A stretch of 64,000 bases of DNA from Clostridia bacterium (GTDB lineage Bacteria; Bacillota; Clostridia; TANB77; CAG-508). A program made the position numbers and the translations under genes. Each line of letters begins with the position of its first letter. Positions within the stretch are counted from its first letter, which is position 1. The stretch lies in assembly GCA_017515985.1 (NCBI GenBank), contig JAFWDV010000008.1:70470-134469 (forward strand). The letters run 5' to 3'. Positions 54,328 through 63,308 of the stretch are shown here, piece after piece. The notes below the pieces were generated by a model, which saw only the letters and a program-made list of their open reading frames with translations, searched no databases and had not been told where the DNA came from.

Positions 54328-54342
54328 CCCCTATATATATTA

Positions 54343-54606
54343 TTATTTTCTAGCCTCTATAATTAATTTTATACCTGTTCTTTCTTCGCCTTCAACTTGA
54401 ACTTCCGCAAATGCAGGTACACATACTAAGTCAACTCCTGATGGTGCAACAAAACCTCTAGCTATAGCTATAGCTTTAACAGCTTGATTTAATGCCCCTG
54501 CCCCTATTGCTTGCATTTCTGCATAATTATTTTCCTTTACCAATCCTGCAATTGCTCCTGCAACTGAATTTGGGTTTGATTTCGATGAAATTTTTAAAAC
54601 TTCCAT
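54343..54606 (-). CDS. spoVS: Stage V sporulation protein S
   Basis: SpoVS is a small AlbA-like-fold protein that affects spore coat assembly and asymmetric division timing. The 87 residues are close to the highly conserved family sequence: MEVLKISSKSNPNSVAGAIAG and GAGALNQAVKAIAIARGFVA. The AGGAGG site is strong. It lies beside ymdB and recA, a common grouping. Confidence 0.97.
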   Translation of the reverse strand: MEVLKISSKSNPNSVAGAIAGLVKENNYAEMQAIGAGALNQAVKAIAIARGFVAPSGVDLVCVPAFAEVQVEGEERTGIKLIIEARK

Positions 54607-54677
54607 TTTTGGCCTCCTATTATTTTTATTTTTGTGTTCTCACTACATATATATTTATAATACATTACCCAATAAAA

Positions 54678-54705
54678 GTCTATATATTTTCTAAAATATA
54701 TAGAC
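54678..54705 (-). terminator. Terminator after ymdB
   Basis: GTCTATATATTTT and AAAATATATAGAC form a perfect stem with a two-base loop, followed by TTTTATT on the minus strand. Confidence 0.85.
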
Positions 54706-54729
54706 CTTTCGTACGTCACAATTTTCCAT

Positions 54730-55503
54730 TTATTTTTTTATTATTCTCTCAATCGACACAACTTGACATGTTTCGTCATCAACTTCAAAAATACATGCAT
54801 TAATCATGCATTTTCCATCTGCCAATTTGTATCTTTCTGGCAATGAAGTAACAAATCTTTTTATTGATGCCTCTTTATCCATACCAATTACAGAGCTAAT
54901 TGGACCTGTCATTCCAATATCTGTTATATACGCAGTTCCTTTCTCAAGAATTTGCTCATCTGCTGTTTGCACATGAGTATGTGTACCATATACAGCAGTA
55001 ACTTTTCCATCAATATAATTTGCCATGGCAATTTTCTCAGCAGTAGCTTCTGCATGGAACTCTACAAAAATCATATCACACTCATCTTTTATCTTGTTAA
55101 TTGCAGAATCAACCTTTGTAAATGGATTATCTGATAAAACATTCATATCTGTTCTTCCAATTAAATCAATAACCCCAATTTTCTTATCTTTACACTTATA
55201 TATTCCAACACCTTTTCCAACAACACCTTTTGAATAGTTTGCAGGTCTAAGTAGTTTCGGATGATCAATAAATGAAAAAATATCTTTCTTTCCCCAGGTA
55301 TGATTTCCCATTGTAATTACGTCTACATGTAAATCTAATAAATCATTAAATATTTTTTGTGTTATTCCCATTCCGCCTGCAGAATTCTCTGCATTAACAA
55401 TCGTAAAATCTATATCATATTCTTCTTTTATTTTAAGAAATTCATCTTTAAATTTCTTAACGCCATTTTCTCCGACTATATCACCTATCGTTAAAATCTT
55501 CAT
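54730..55503 (-). CDS. ymdB: Metallophosphoesterase YmdB
   Basis: YmdB is a cyclic-nucleotide phosphodiesterase that in Bacillus controls biofilm and late adaptive genes. Motifs: ILTIGDIVGENG, VNAENSAGGMGI, TMGNHTWGKKDI, FVEFHAEATAEK and VYGTHTHVQTADE, giving the di-iron site ligands. It has 257 residues. It lies upstream of spoVS and recA. Confidence 0.95.
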   Translation of the reverse strand: MKILTIGDIVGENGVKKFKDEFLKIKEEYDIDFTIVNAENSAGGMGITQKIFNDLLDLHVDVITMGNHTWGKKDIFSFIDHPKLLRPANYSKGVVGKGVGIYKCKDKKIGVIDLIGRTDMNVLSDNPFTKVDSAINKIKDECDMIFVEFHAEATAEKIAMANYIDGKVTAVYGTHTHVQTADEQILEKGTAYITDIGMTGPISSVIGMDKEASIKRFVTSLPERYKLADGKCMINACIFEVDDETCQVVSIERIIKK

Positions 55504-55579
55504 ATATATACCCTTTCTACCATTTATTTTTATTAGAAATATCTTATCATAAGTTACCTATTTTGTACATACTCAAAAA

Positions 55580-55613
55580 AATAAACAGGTTCATATAAAT
55601 TATTTCCCTGTTT
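55580..55613 (-). terminator. Terminator after the 55615-56604 gene
   Basis: AAACAGG and CCTGTTT pair around a loop of about 17 bases, followed by TATTTTTTTGAG on the minus strand. Confidence 0.7.
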
Positions 55614-55614
55614 A

Positions 55615-56604
55615 TTATCTATTTATTTCTCTTTGAACATTTTCTGTAAGAAGCTTAAGTTTATTAATTAGTGTTTCCATTTTTGATTTATACTTAACCT
55701 CTTCATATGACCTAATATATCCGCTTCTGTATAAAAATTCTATTATCTTATTATATTTTCGTTTCATGCTATCCATATTCTTTTCAACAGGCATTGGATA
55801 TTTAGACTTATACCTCTCAACTATTGCTGTCTTTAGCTCATTTTTATCTATAGAAAATGTGCTATAGATTTTTTCTTTAATATCAAGTATCTGTTTATGT
55901 TCGCCCTCATGCTTTTTGATAGCCTTTTTATTTGAATTCAAATAAAGCTCTATATCTGCAATTATATCTAGTATCTTATATTCTCTTGTAGGTTCAGACT
56001 TAGCCTCAAAACCTGAAACACAATCATCTATTCCTTTTATCGCTTCAAATATATTTTCTGTTTGCCTACTAACAATTTGCTTTCTAATAAATAACTCATC
56101 TATAAATCTTAAAAATGCATTTCTATTTTTCATTTTATCAAACTTTTCTTTTAGATATGACCTATCTATTTCAGCTCTACATCTCATATATTTTTCATAT
56201 ATCTCTTTTTTTATAGCATTTAGCTGTAACTTTTCAATATTAGATAAGTCATTCTTACTTATCGCATTTAGCTGTACTTCATACGTATCAAGTAAATCAT
56301 TTATCCTCTGCATTTTTTCAATATCATAATCAACATTTCTTGAATTTCTTGAACTGATTTGTTGTATTTGCTTTAGTAACTTTTCTAAATCTTTTGTAAA
56401 ATTAGACTTTAATTCTTCCATTTCATATACAAGATTATAGTTGTAACATTCAATATCAAATTTTTTGCATATATCATCTGTTACTATTTTTGAATGTTTT
56501 AGCTTTTCTATTTTTAAATTCAGAGTTTTTATTAATACCGAGATATTGTTTATATGAGCTTTACTATCATATTTTAACTTATATAAATATTCGCTCTTAT
56601 CCAT
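55615..56604 (-). CDS. Helical, coiled-coil-rich protein of unknown function
   Basis: A 329-residue, highly charged, almost entirely helical protein (long Lys/Glu/Asn/Leu stretches) with no membrane segment or signal peptide. I do not recognise a family. It is of similar size and style to the unknown at 59503-60552; the two flank the GH25 and lysS genes, but I cannot show that they are paralogues. AAGGAG precedes the ATG. It lies downstream of the GH25 gene and may share its transcript. Confidence 0.6.
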   Translation of the reverse strand: MDKSEYLYKLKYDSKAHINNISVLIKTLNLKIEKLKHSKIVTDDICKKFDIECYNYNLVYEMEELKSNFTKDLEKLLKQIQQISSRNSRNVDYDIEKMQRINDLLDTYEVQLNAISKNDLSNIEKLQLNAIKKEIYEKYMRCRAEIDRSYLKEKFDKMKNRNAFLRFIDELFIRKQIVSRQTENIFEAIKGIDDCVSGFEAKSEPTREYKILDIIADIELYLNSNKKAIKKHEGEHKQILDIKEKIYSTFSIDKNELKTAIVERYKSKYPMPVEKNMDSMKRKYNKIIEFLYRSGYIRSYEEVKYKSKMETLINKLKLLTENVQREINR

Positions 56605-56643
56605 ATATAACTCCTTAAATATTTTTCTTATGTTCTATTCATC

Positions 56644-57774
56644 TTACTTTAGTATATTGCTGATAATATCTATTAATTTATTTACTGGAGCAAGAATTTT
56701 TTCATTTCTTTCTCTTATGTCATTTTCAACATCTTCCATACTGTCGTTCAATAAATAATTGCTATATACAATGCTTAAATCTACCTTCTCTTTGATTTTA
56801 TTTTTAGTTCCATTTTCTGTAAATTGCCATCCTATCATCTTAGACATCATATCAATATTATTTGCTCCATCAGCAGATGTGTCTGAATACCAATAATTTG
56901 GTATTTCTGACACTTGTGGATAATATGCAAGCCACATTTTAGCCTCCACATTGTTTAAATATTGGTTTGCTAATTTTGCGTTACTATACAAAATTACCCT
57001 ATTACCTTTATCTTGCAACTTTTCTGTTAATTCATTTATAAGGTTGTATCTTGTATCCCAAATAGAATCTGCTCTACCAGTTTCAGAATGCTTTTCAACA
57101 TCTAAAGCTAAAGGTAATTTGTTGTAGCTATATTTATGATTATTTAAATACTCTGTAATAAAATCTACCTCTTCATTTACTTCATCAGAATTTATTGCCT
57201 CTTCTAGAAAATAGTAACCAAATGGTATTTTCAAAAATTCACATGCTTTTGCATATTCATCCGCATTTGGATCAGTATAGAAATTTCCAGCTTTTCCGTA
57301 ACCTCTACCACCAGCTCTGATGTATACAAACTTAATATCATTATTTATTACAAAAGCTTTGAACTCATTAATAGATGAAAAATTTTTTTCTAAATTGAAT
57401 TTGGATACATCAAGCATTAAATCTTTTTTTCCATAATCTGCTCTATATTTTCCAATATCCCTTGATAGAATATATCCAACTTTTTTTCCAACCTTTACCT
57501 TGCACCATAGTTTTCCATTATCATCTATTATACGATCCAATACATATACATCTGTTCCTAGCTCTATATTTTCATATTTTTTCTTTTCTTTAGCTGATGA
57601 ATACATATGAACGTCCTTATTAATGGTTATCGCCGTTTCAGCATTCTTCATTTGATTATTTATAGTAACGATATCAACTAATATTTTGGCTCCAATACTA
57701 ACCAAAACAAGCAAAATTACAATTATTATATACTTAAAAATCTTCTTTTTCTTAAAATTGGTATTTTCCTCCAC
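56644..57774 (-). CDS. Membrane-anchored GH25 (lysozyme-like) muramidase with SH3 domain
   Basis: A 376-residue protein: a basic cytoplasmic N-terminus, a membrane anchor (about residues 10-30), an SH3-like domain (about 50-105, VHMYSSAKEKKKYENIELG) and a GH25 domain starting MLDVSKFN. The GH25 acidic residues are visible in DVSKFN, IRAGGRGYG and LALDVEKH (catalytic DxE). The start is GTG 57774, five bases after GGAGG; an ATG four codons upstream overlaps that site and has none of its own. Role: muramidase acting on peptidoglycan outside the membrane. Confidence 0.85.
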   Translation of the reverse strand: MEENTNFKKKKIFKYIIIVILLVLVSIGAKILVDIVTINNQMKNAETAITINKDVHMYSSAKEKKKYENIELGTDVYVLDRIIDDNGKLWCKVKVGKKVGYILSRDIGKYRADYGKKDLMLDVSKFNLEKNFSSINEFKAFVINNDIKFVYIRAGGRGYGKAGNFYTDPNADEYAKACEFLKIPFGYYFLEEAINSDEVNEEVDFITEYLNNHKYSYNKLPLALDVEKHSETGRADSIWDTRYNLINELTEKLQDKGNRVILYSNAKLANQYLNNVEAKMWLAYYPQVSEIPNYWYSDTSADGANNIDMMSKMIGWQFTENGTKNKIKEKVDLSIVYSNYLLNDSMEDVENDIRERNEKILAPVNKLIDIISNILK

Positions 57775-57840
57775 AATATCCTCCATATACTATAAATATT
57801 TTAACTTTTGTACATAAAAAAATCAATAAGAAAAACAAAA

Positions 57841-57877
57841 AAGCCAAAATAAGTTTTAATTCTTATTTTGACTTTTA
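57841..57877 (-). terminator. Terminator after lysS
   Basis: GTCAAAATAAG, an 8-base loop, CTTATTTTGGC, then TTTTTTG on the minus strand. Confidence 0.85.
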
Positions 57878-57880
57878 ATT

Positions 57881-59353
57881 TTAATCTCTTGGTCTCATTA
57901 ATGGATATAAAACGACATCTCTGATATTATCTACGTTTGTTAAGAATTGTAAAAATCTATCAACTCCTAATCCCCATCCAGAAATTGGTGGCATTCCATA
58001 TTCCATTGCTTTAATATATTCATTATCTATTGACATTGCTTCTTCATCACCATTAGCCTTTAATTTGCTTTGCTCTATCAATCTTGCTTCTTGCTCTCTA
58101 GCATCAACTAGCTCTGAATAACCATTTATTATTTCCTGACCATTAACAACTAATTGGAATCTATCTGTTACTTGCTTATTATCGTCATTAGCTCTTGCAA
58201 GAGGTGATAGATCAATTGGATGCTTGATTAAATATGTTGGCTTAATTAATTTTGGTCTACTTACTTTTTTATAAAGAGCATCTATTAAATTTCCTCTTCC
58301 AAGGTTTTCAATGTTTTCTTCATCAAGCTCAATATTATTTGCTCTAATTTCAGCTAACAAATCAGCTGCAGTTTCGTATTTATCAATATCAATTCCACAA
58401 TCTTTAAGAACTAAATCTCTGAAAGAAACAACATCCCATTCTCCACCAAAATCAATATCATTTTCTCCAATTTTAATTGTTAAATTTCCATCAAATAACT
58501 TATTAAAAATATAAATAACCATTTCTCTTAAAAATTTCATGTTATCTTCATAATTCCAATAAGCACTATATCCTTCAACCATTGTAAAATCTTGTAAATG
58601 GCTTCTATCAATTCCTTCATTTCTGAAGTCTCTTGCTATTTCATATACATTATTGAAACCACCAATTATACATTTCTTTAATGTAAGCTCTGGTGAAATT
58701 CTTAAAAATACATCCATATCATATGCATTGTGATGTGCTATAAATGGTTTAGCTGTAGCACCTGATGCTGTATTTTGAAGTACCGGTGTATCAACTTCAA
58801 TAAATCCATTATTATCTAAGTATTCTCTCATTACTTTAATGAATTTTGATCTTAATAAAAATCTTTTCTTAGTTTCATCATTCATTATTAAATCAAGATG
58901 TCTTTCTCTATAAATTGCCTCTTGATCAACTAATCCATGGAATTTTTCTGGTAATGGTCTATATGCTTTTCCTAGGAAAGTATACTCATAAACTTGTACA
59001 CTTTTTTCTCCGGCTTGTGTTGTGAATATTTCACCTTTAACTCCAATAAAATCACCAATATCTGTTATTTCATGTAATTTTCTATATTCTTCTTCTCCAA
59101 GATCATCTCTCTTGATAACTAATTGAATTTTTCCAGTTATGTCTCCAATATGTATGAATGAGATTTTTCCCATTTTTCTTTTTGACAATATTCTTCCTGC
59201 AACAGAAACATCCTTAGTTCCATCTTCGAAAGCTCTTGTTCCAGAAATGTCTGTTGTTCTTTCATATTTTTCTGGTCTATTCTTTATACCATATTCCTTT
59301 ATTTTATCTTCTTTCTCATATCTAACTTGCATAAGCTCTGCTTCGTTTGCCAT
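57881..59353 (-). CDS. lysS: Lysyl-tRNA synthetase, class II
   Basis: Charges tRNA-Lys. The 490-residue protein has the N-terminal OB-fold anticodon domain (DVSVAGRILSKRKMGKISFIHI) and class II motifs: FIEVDTPVLQ (motif 1), ARDFRNEGIDRSHLQDFTMVEGY (motif 2; key FRNEGI) and GWGLGVDRFLQFLT (motif 3). AGGAGG precedes the ATG. No T-box is visible upstream. Confidence 0.97.
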   Translation of the reverse strand: MANEAELMQVRYEKEDKIKEYGIKNRPEKYERTTDISGTRAFEDGTKDVSVAGRILSKRKMGKISFIHIGDITGKIQLVIKRDDLGEEEYRKLHEITDIGDFIGVKGEIFTTQAGEKSVQVYEYTFLGKAYRPLPEKFHGLVDQEAIYRERHLDLIMNDETKKRFLLRSKFIKVMREYLDNNGFIEVDTPVLQNTASGATAKPFIAHHNAYDMDVFLRISPELTLKKCIIGGFNNVYEIARDFRNEGIDRSHLQDFTMVEGYSAYWNYEDNMKFLREMVIYIFNKLFDGNLTIKIGENDIDFGGEWDVVSFRDLVLKDCGIDIDKYETAADLLAEIRANNIELDEENIENLGRGNLIDALYKKVSRPKLIKPTYLIKHPIDLSPLARANDDNKQVTDRFQLVVNGQEIINGYSELVDAREQEARLIEQSKLKANGDEEAMSIDNEYIKAMEYGMPPISGWGLGVDRFLQFLTNVDNIRDVVLYPLMRPRD

Positions 59354-59502
59354 AATAATAACCTCCTATTACGTCCAATATGGTACGCATTATATACTAA
59401 TTTTAATTATTTTTCAAGCTATTAGTTTAAATGTATATGTATTATTTTGTTGTTTCATTTACAAAAGAGCTAAGAGCCCCCGCATAAAGTATTATACTGC
59501 TA

Positions 59503-60552
59503 TTATGATGCAAAACTTTTTTGATTAATTTTCTTTACGATTTTTAATCCACTATAGTATTTAAGATATGCTACTGTTAAATCTGATCTTTCGGCAATCA
59601 TAGCTATAATTTCATTTCTCACTGGAGTCATCTTACCCATCTTGAAGTTTTTATTTATTTTATATGTTATTTTAAAAGGAAGTTGCTCTTTTTTTACTGT
59701 AATACTTCCCGACGCTAATCTTAAATATGTTTTAGCATAATCTAGTTTATTTTCCTTGCATAATATCATCAAAACAAAAGGATCAACATATTTTGTTTGA
59801 TCTTCACTTATTCCAAGCTCTCCATATATATCAATATTAAAATTCAACTGTCTTAAATTTTTAATTGCATTCTTCTGCAATAACTCTATATCTGAAAAGT
59901 TCGTTTTAATTTTCAATCTCTTTTTAGCAATTATATTTCCGTTATTTATACTAAGTATAATATATTGTGCTTTTTCAGAATCATAAATAATTTCCATTTC
60001 TTTTTCAGACTTATAATTACCATTCCATGCATTTAATTTGCTCTCTAGAATGCTTTTAACCAATTTCTTTTTTTCAGATATAATTATTGATTTATCCTTT
60101 ACAATCTCCTTTATTTTTCCCTTTTGAGAGCCTAAATTTTTCAAACATAGTTTCTTCAAATATTTTTCGGTTTGCCCACCATATGTTAATTCAAGCTCCG
60201 AAACATATCTCTCTATACGTTTATACTCATCATTCGTAAGAATTATTTCATTTCCCACTTTAAACTTCTCAATCTTATCGCATAGATCTGTATATAAATC
60301 ATGGATTTTTCTCATTATTGTGATATTATTGTCGTATTCTTGTTTTTTACAAAAAACCATATAATTTTTGTATAATAATCCTATCTCGTCTCTTATAATT
60401 TCAATATATTTGTAGTCATTTTTTTTATTTAAATTTATTAACTTTCTTAGATAATTTCTTGATTTTATTTCAGAAAAAAAACTATTATTGTGTCTTAAAT
60501 TATCGTATAGCTCTTGGCATGTAGATCTTATAATTATTTCAATATCTTCCAA
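59503..60552 (-). CDS. Helical protein of unknown function
   Basis: A 349-residue, basic, mostly helical protein without signal or membrane segments. It starts at TTG 60552, five bases after GGAGG; the in-frame codon at 60564 overlaps the ribosome site. No family is recognised; a C-terminal GKMTPVRNEIIAMIAERSD stretch could be a small helix-turn-helix-like unit. Size and style resemble the unknown at 55615. It is flanked by lysS and ctpA. Confidence 0.55.
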   Translation of the reverse strand: MEDIEIIIRSTCQELYDNLRHNNSFFSEIKSRNYLRKLINLNKKNDYKYIEIIRDEIGLLYKNYMVFCKKQEYDNNITIMRKIHDLYTDLCDKIEKFKVGNEIILTNDEYKRIERYVSELELTYGGQTEKYLKKLCLKNLGSQKGKIKEIVKDKSIIISEKKKLVKSILESKLNAWNGNYKSEKEMEIIYDSEKAQYIILSINNGNIIAKKRLKIKTNFSDIELLQKNAIKNLRQLNFNIDIYGELGISEDQTKYVDPFVLMILCKENKLDYAKTYLRLASGSITVKKEQLPFKITYKINKNFKMGKMTPVRNEIIAMIAERSDLTVAYLKYYSGLKIVKKINQKSFAS

Positions 60553-60717
60553 ATTTACCTCCAAAAAGAATAATATTGTTATTTAGTAGCTATATATTTA
60601 TATAGTCTACATAAAACAGTATCTATATTATATCATATAACCCAATATTTTTCAATATACTTCATGAAATATCGGCCTTTTCAAAAAAAAGAATGAACTC
60701 ATTTTTAAGTAGACCTA

Positions 60718-60752
60718 AAAGGAGCTAAAAAGTTAATCTTTTTAGCTCCTTT
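60718..60752 (-). terminator. Terminator after ctpA
   Basis: AAAGGAGCTAAAAAG, a 5-base loop, CTTTTTAGCTCCTTT form a perfect stem; the T-run serves the minus strand. Confidence 0.9.
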
Positions 60753-60770
60753 ATACTTAAACACCGCATT

Positions 60771-61979
60771 TTATTTAAACTGCTCTACAGCTTTTTGCAA
60801 TTGCAAATCATTTTCATATGGAAGATTTGCATATCCTTTCCATTTCTCATCCTGGTCTATTTCTATATCTGGCTTTATGCCAACTTTATTTATAACATTA
60901 TGATTTGGTGTGAAATACTCATCTGTTGTTACCTTTATACCTGTACCATCTGTAAATGAAAATACACTTTGTATAACACCTTTTCCATATGAATTTTTTC
61001 CTACAATTGTTACATTGTTATTATCTTTTAAAGCACCAGCAAATATTTCTGAAGCACTTGCTGTGTTTTCATTGATTAATAATACAACCGGTATATTTAT
61101 TATTGGATCTTGCTTTGCCTTATCAACTCTTTCATCTTTGCTCTTATTTGTAGTAATTAAAAGCTTATTTCCTTTAGCAACAATATAATCTGCCATTTTC
61201 AAAGATTCATCAACTAATCCTCCGCCGTTATTTCTTAAATCAATAATAAGCCCCTTAGGATTTTTTTCTTTTAAATCATTATATGCATTTAAAAACTCCT
61301 TAGCTGTACCTTCATTGAATGATGTAACTCTAATGCGCGCAATATTTCCGTCTAGCATATCAGAGCCAACAGTTTTCACTTTAATATTTGCTCTTTCGAT
61401 ATTATAATCTATCTGACTTCCATCTCTAATAATAGTAATCTTAACATTGGTTCCTTCTTGCCCCTTTATTGCTCCAGATACTTCTTCAAGTTGTGTACCA
61501 TTATATTCCTTATCGTCAACTTTTGAAATTATATCTCCAACTTTTAAGCCTGCTTTTTCGGCAACTGAATCTTCGATTACCCCAACAATTGTTACAGTAT
61601 TATTTTCAGTGTTATTTATCATGTATACACCTATTCCAACATAACTGCCAGATGTAGATTCTAAAAGATCTTTCATATTGCTTTCTGTTAGGTACTGAGT
61701 ATATGTATCTCCAACTCCTGCAACATATCCTTTTATAGCATATTCAATCATTTTCTTCGAATCTAAATCATATATATAAGTGTCTTTTAATTTGTTTTTT
61801 ACCAGATTCAATTTTGTTGATAAATATGTTGAATCTGATCCTGTTAGATAAGATTTAATAGTAAAATTTATAGTACAAAAATATGTTATCGTTATTGTTA
61901 CACCTATAATTGTAATATATTTTAATATACTAAGGAAAATTTTAATTCCTTTCTTGTTATTTACTTCTTCTGTTTCCAA
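60771..61979 (-). CDS. C-terminal processing peptidase (S41 family, CtpA/CtpB-like)
   Basis: A 402-residue exported, membrane-anchored serine protease. Order: membrane segment (about residues 16-38), a short helical region, PDZ domain (about 95-185, GSYVGIGVYMI through VDDKEYNGT) and the S41 protease core. The catalytic serine is in NENTASASEIFAGAL and the lysine in NSYGKGVIQ. TTG 61979 has AAGGAG six bases upstream and is the likely start. It lies downstream of the EnvC-like and ftsX genes, as ctpB does in Bacillus, where CtpB cleaves SpoIVFA during sporulation. Confidence 0.92.
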   Translation of the reverse strand: METEEVNNKKGIKIFLSILKYITIIGVTITITYFCTINFTIKSYLTGSDSTYLSTKLNLVKNKLKDTYIYDLDSKKMIEYAIKGYVAGVGDTYTQYLTESNMKDLLESTSGSYVGIGVYMINNTENNTVTIVGVIEDSVAEKAGLKVGDIISKVDDKEYNGTQLEEVSGAIKGQEGTNVKITIIRDGSQIDYNIERANIKVKTVGSDMLDGNIARIRVTSFNEGTAKEFLNAYNDLKEKNPKGLIIDLRNNGGGLVDESLKMADYIVAKGNKLLITTNKSKDERVDKAKQDPIINIPVVLLINENTASASEIFAGALKDNNNVTIVGKNSYGKGVIQSVFSFTDGTGIKVTTDEYFTPNHNVINKVGIKPDIEIDQDEKWKGYANLPYENDLQLQKAVEQFK

Positions 61980-62059
61980 AATAAAGTCTCCTTCCAAATT
62001 ATGTAATTAATTATATTATAATCAATTATTTTTAATTTATGTTATATTATCTATAAAAA

Positions 62060-62098
62060 TGAACCCTCAGTCTTTTCTATAAACACCTAGGGTTCATT
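62060..62098 (-). terminator. Terminator after the EnvC-like gene
   Basis: AATGAACCCT and AGGGTTCATT pair perfectly around a loop of about 20 bases, followed on the minus strand by a T-rich stretch. Confidence 0.8.
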
Positions 62099-62108
62099 AA
62101 ACATCATT

Positions 62109-63290
62109 TTATAGATAATTTAGTGGTGGTTTACTTTCACCGTTTATTCTTACTTCGAAGTGAAGATGATTTCCTGTTGAAGATCCTGTTGAACCAACGG
62201 CTGCTATTCTTTGGCCTCTTGAAACTGTATCACCAACATTTACATATAAATTACTACAATGCGCATATCTTGTTGTATATCCATTTCCGTGGCTTATTAT
62301 AATGTAATTTCCATAACCTCCATTATATCCCCAACTAGAAAGTATTACTGTTCCAGATTCTGCAGCAACAATATCTGCTCCACCAGCTGCAGCTATATCT
62401 ATACCAGCATGTAACTTCTTAGTTCCATATATTGGATGAATTCTATATCCATAACCAGATGAAATTCTTTGACTAGAAGGACATGGCCATAAAAACTTAC
62501 CAGAAGATTTTGTTGCTGTTGATGTACTACTAGAACTACTTGAGCTACTTGAACTGCTTGAATTTTTTGCAGCAGCTGCTTTTGCAGCGGCTATTCTAGC
62601 TGCTTCTTGCTCTTTCTTTGTAGCTTCCTGCTCTTTTTTCTTTAGTGAAGCCATTTGCTTGTCATATTCATCTATCTTATTTTGAATTTCCTTTTGCTCG
62701 CTACTTAAAGCATCAACTTTCTTTTGCTTTTCAGCTTTTAACCCTTTAAGTTCACTGCTTTTGCTTTCTTTTTCTGACTTTGCTGTTTCAACTTCTTGTT
62801 TTTTATCTTCCAAATCTTTTTTAGCATCTTTAACTTCATTTATCAAATTATTGTCATACTCTGCAATTTGTTTTATCATGTCATAATTTGATACAAAATT
62901 AACTATACCACCAGAAATCAAAGCTTCAAGGTATGTATCATTACTATTCATATATGCTGCAGAAAGTCTTTCATCTAGCATCGTTTCTTTTTCTGATAAA
63001 TCCTTTTCCTTTTCTGAAATAGATTTGTCTAGCTCATCAATTTTACCAGATAATGTACTTATTTCTTCTTCTACAGTGTTTATTGAGCTTGAAACCTTAG
63101 ATACTTCATCTAATGCTGTATCCAATTTTCCTTCAACATTTTCTAATTCCTCTTTTGCTTTATTAGATGCAGATTGCGTTTGTTGTTGCTCTTTTTTATA
63201 GTCTGCTGAAGACTTTTCAGCAAAAACTGTTCTACAATTTGTTAATACTAAAATCGAAATTACTATAATTGATAAAACTTTTCTTTTCAT
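62109..63290 (-). CDS. EnvC-like coiled-coil M23 peptidase, FtsEX-associated
   Basis: A 393-residue secreted protein: signal peptide (to about FAEKSSA), two coiled-coil regions (about 30-125 and 155-240), a Ser-rich linker of about 18 residues, and a C-terminal LytM/M23 domain. The latter has HAGIDIAAAGGADIVAAESG and HLHFEVRINGE. Both metal-ligand motifs are intact, so it is likely an active endopeptidase. The gene begins 18 bases after the ftsX stop, the arrangement of murein hydrolases controlled by FtsEX. Confidence 0.9.
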   Translation of the reverse strand: MKRKVLSIIVISILVLTNCRTVFAEKSSADYKKEQQQTQSASNKAKEELENVEGKLDTALDEVSKVSSSINTVEEEISTLSGKIDELDKSISEKEKDLSEKETMLDERLSAAYMNSNDTYLEALISGGIVNFVSNYDMIKQIAEYDNNLINEVKDAKKDLEDKKQEVETAKSEKESKSSELKGLKAEKQKKVDALSSEQKEIQNKIDEYDKQMASLKKKEQEATKKEQEAARIAAAKAAAAKNSSSSSSSSSSSSTSTATKSSGKFLWPCPSSQRISSGYGYRIHPIYGTKKLHAGIDIAAAGGADIVAAESGTVILSSWGYNGGYGNYIIISHGNGYTTRYAHCSNLYVNVGDTVSRGQRIAAVGSTGSSTGNHLHFEVRINGESKPPLNYL

Positions 63291-63308
63291 AACTCCACCT
63301 CATAATCG

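Noticed and set aside
60680..60715. Possible fragment of the GGACTCATTTTTAAGG repeat subtype
   Set aside because: Only about 14 bases (ACTCATTTTTAAG) match one arm of palindrome 3; no partner arm is present, so it may be chance in AT-rich DNA.
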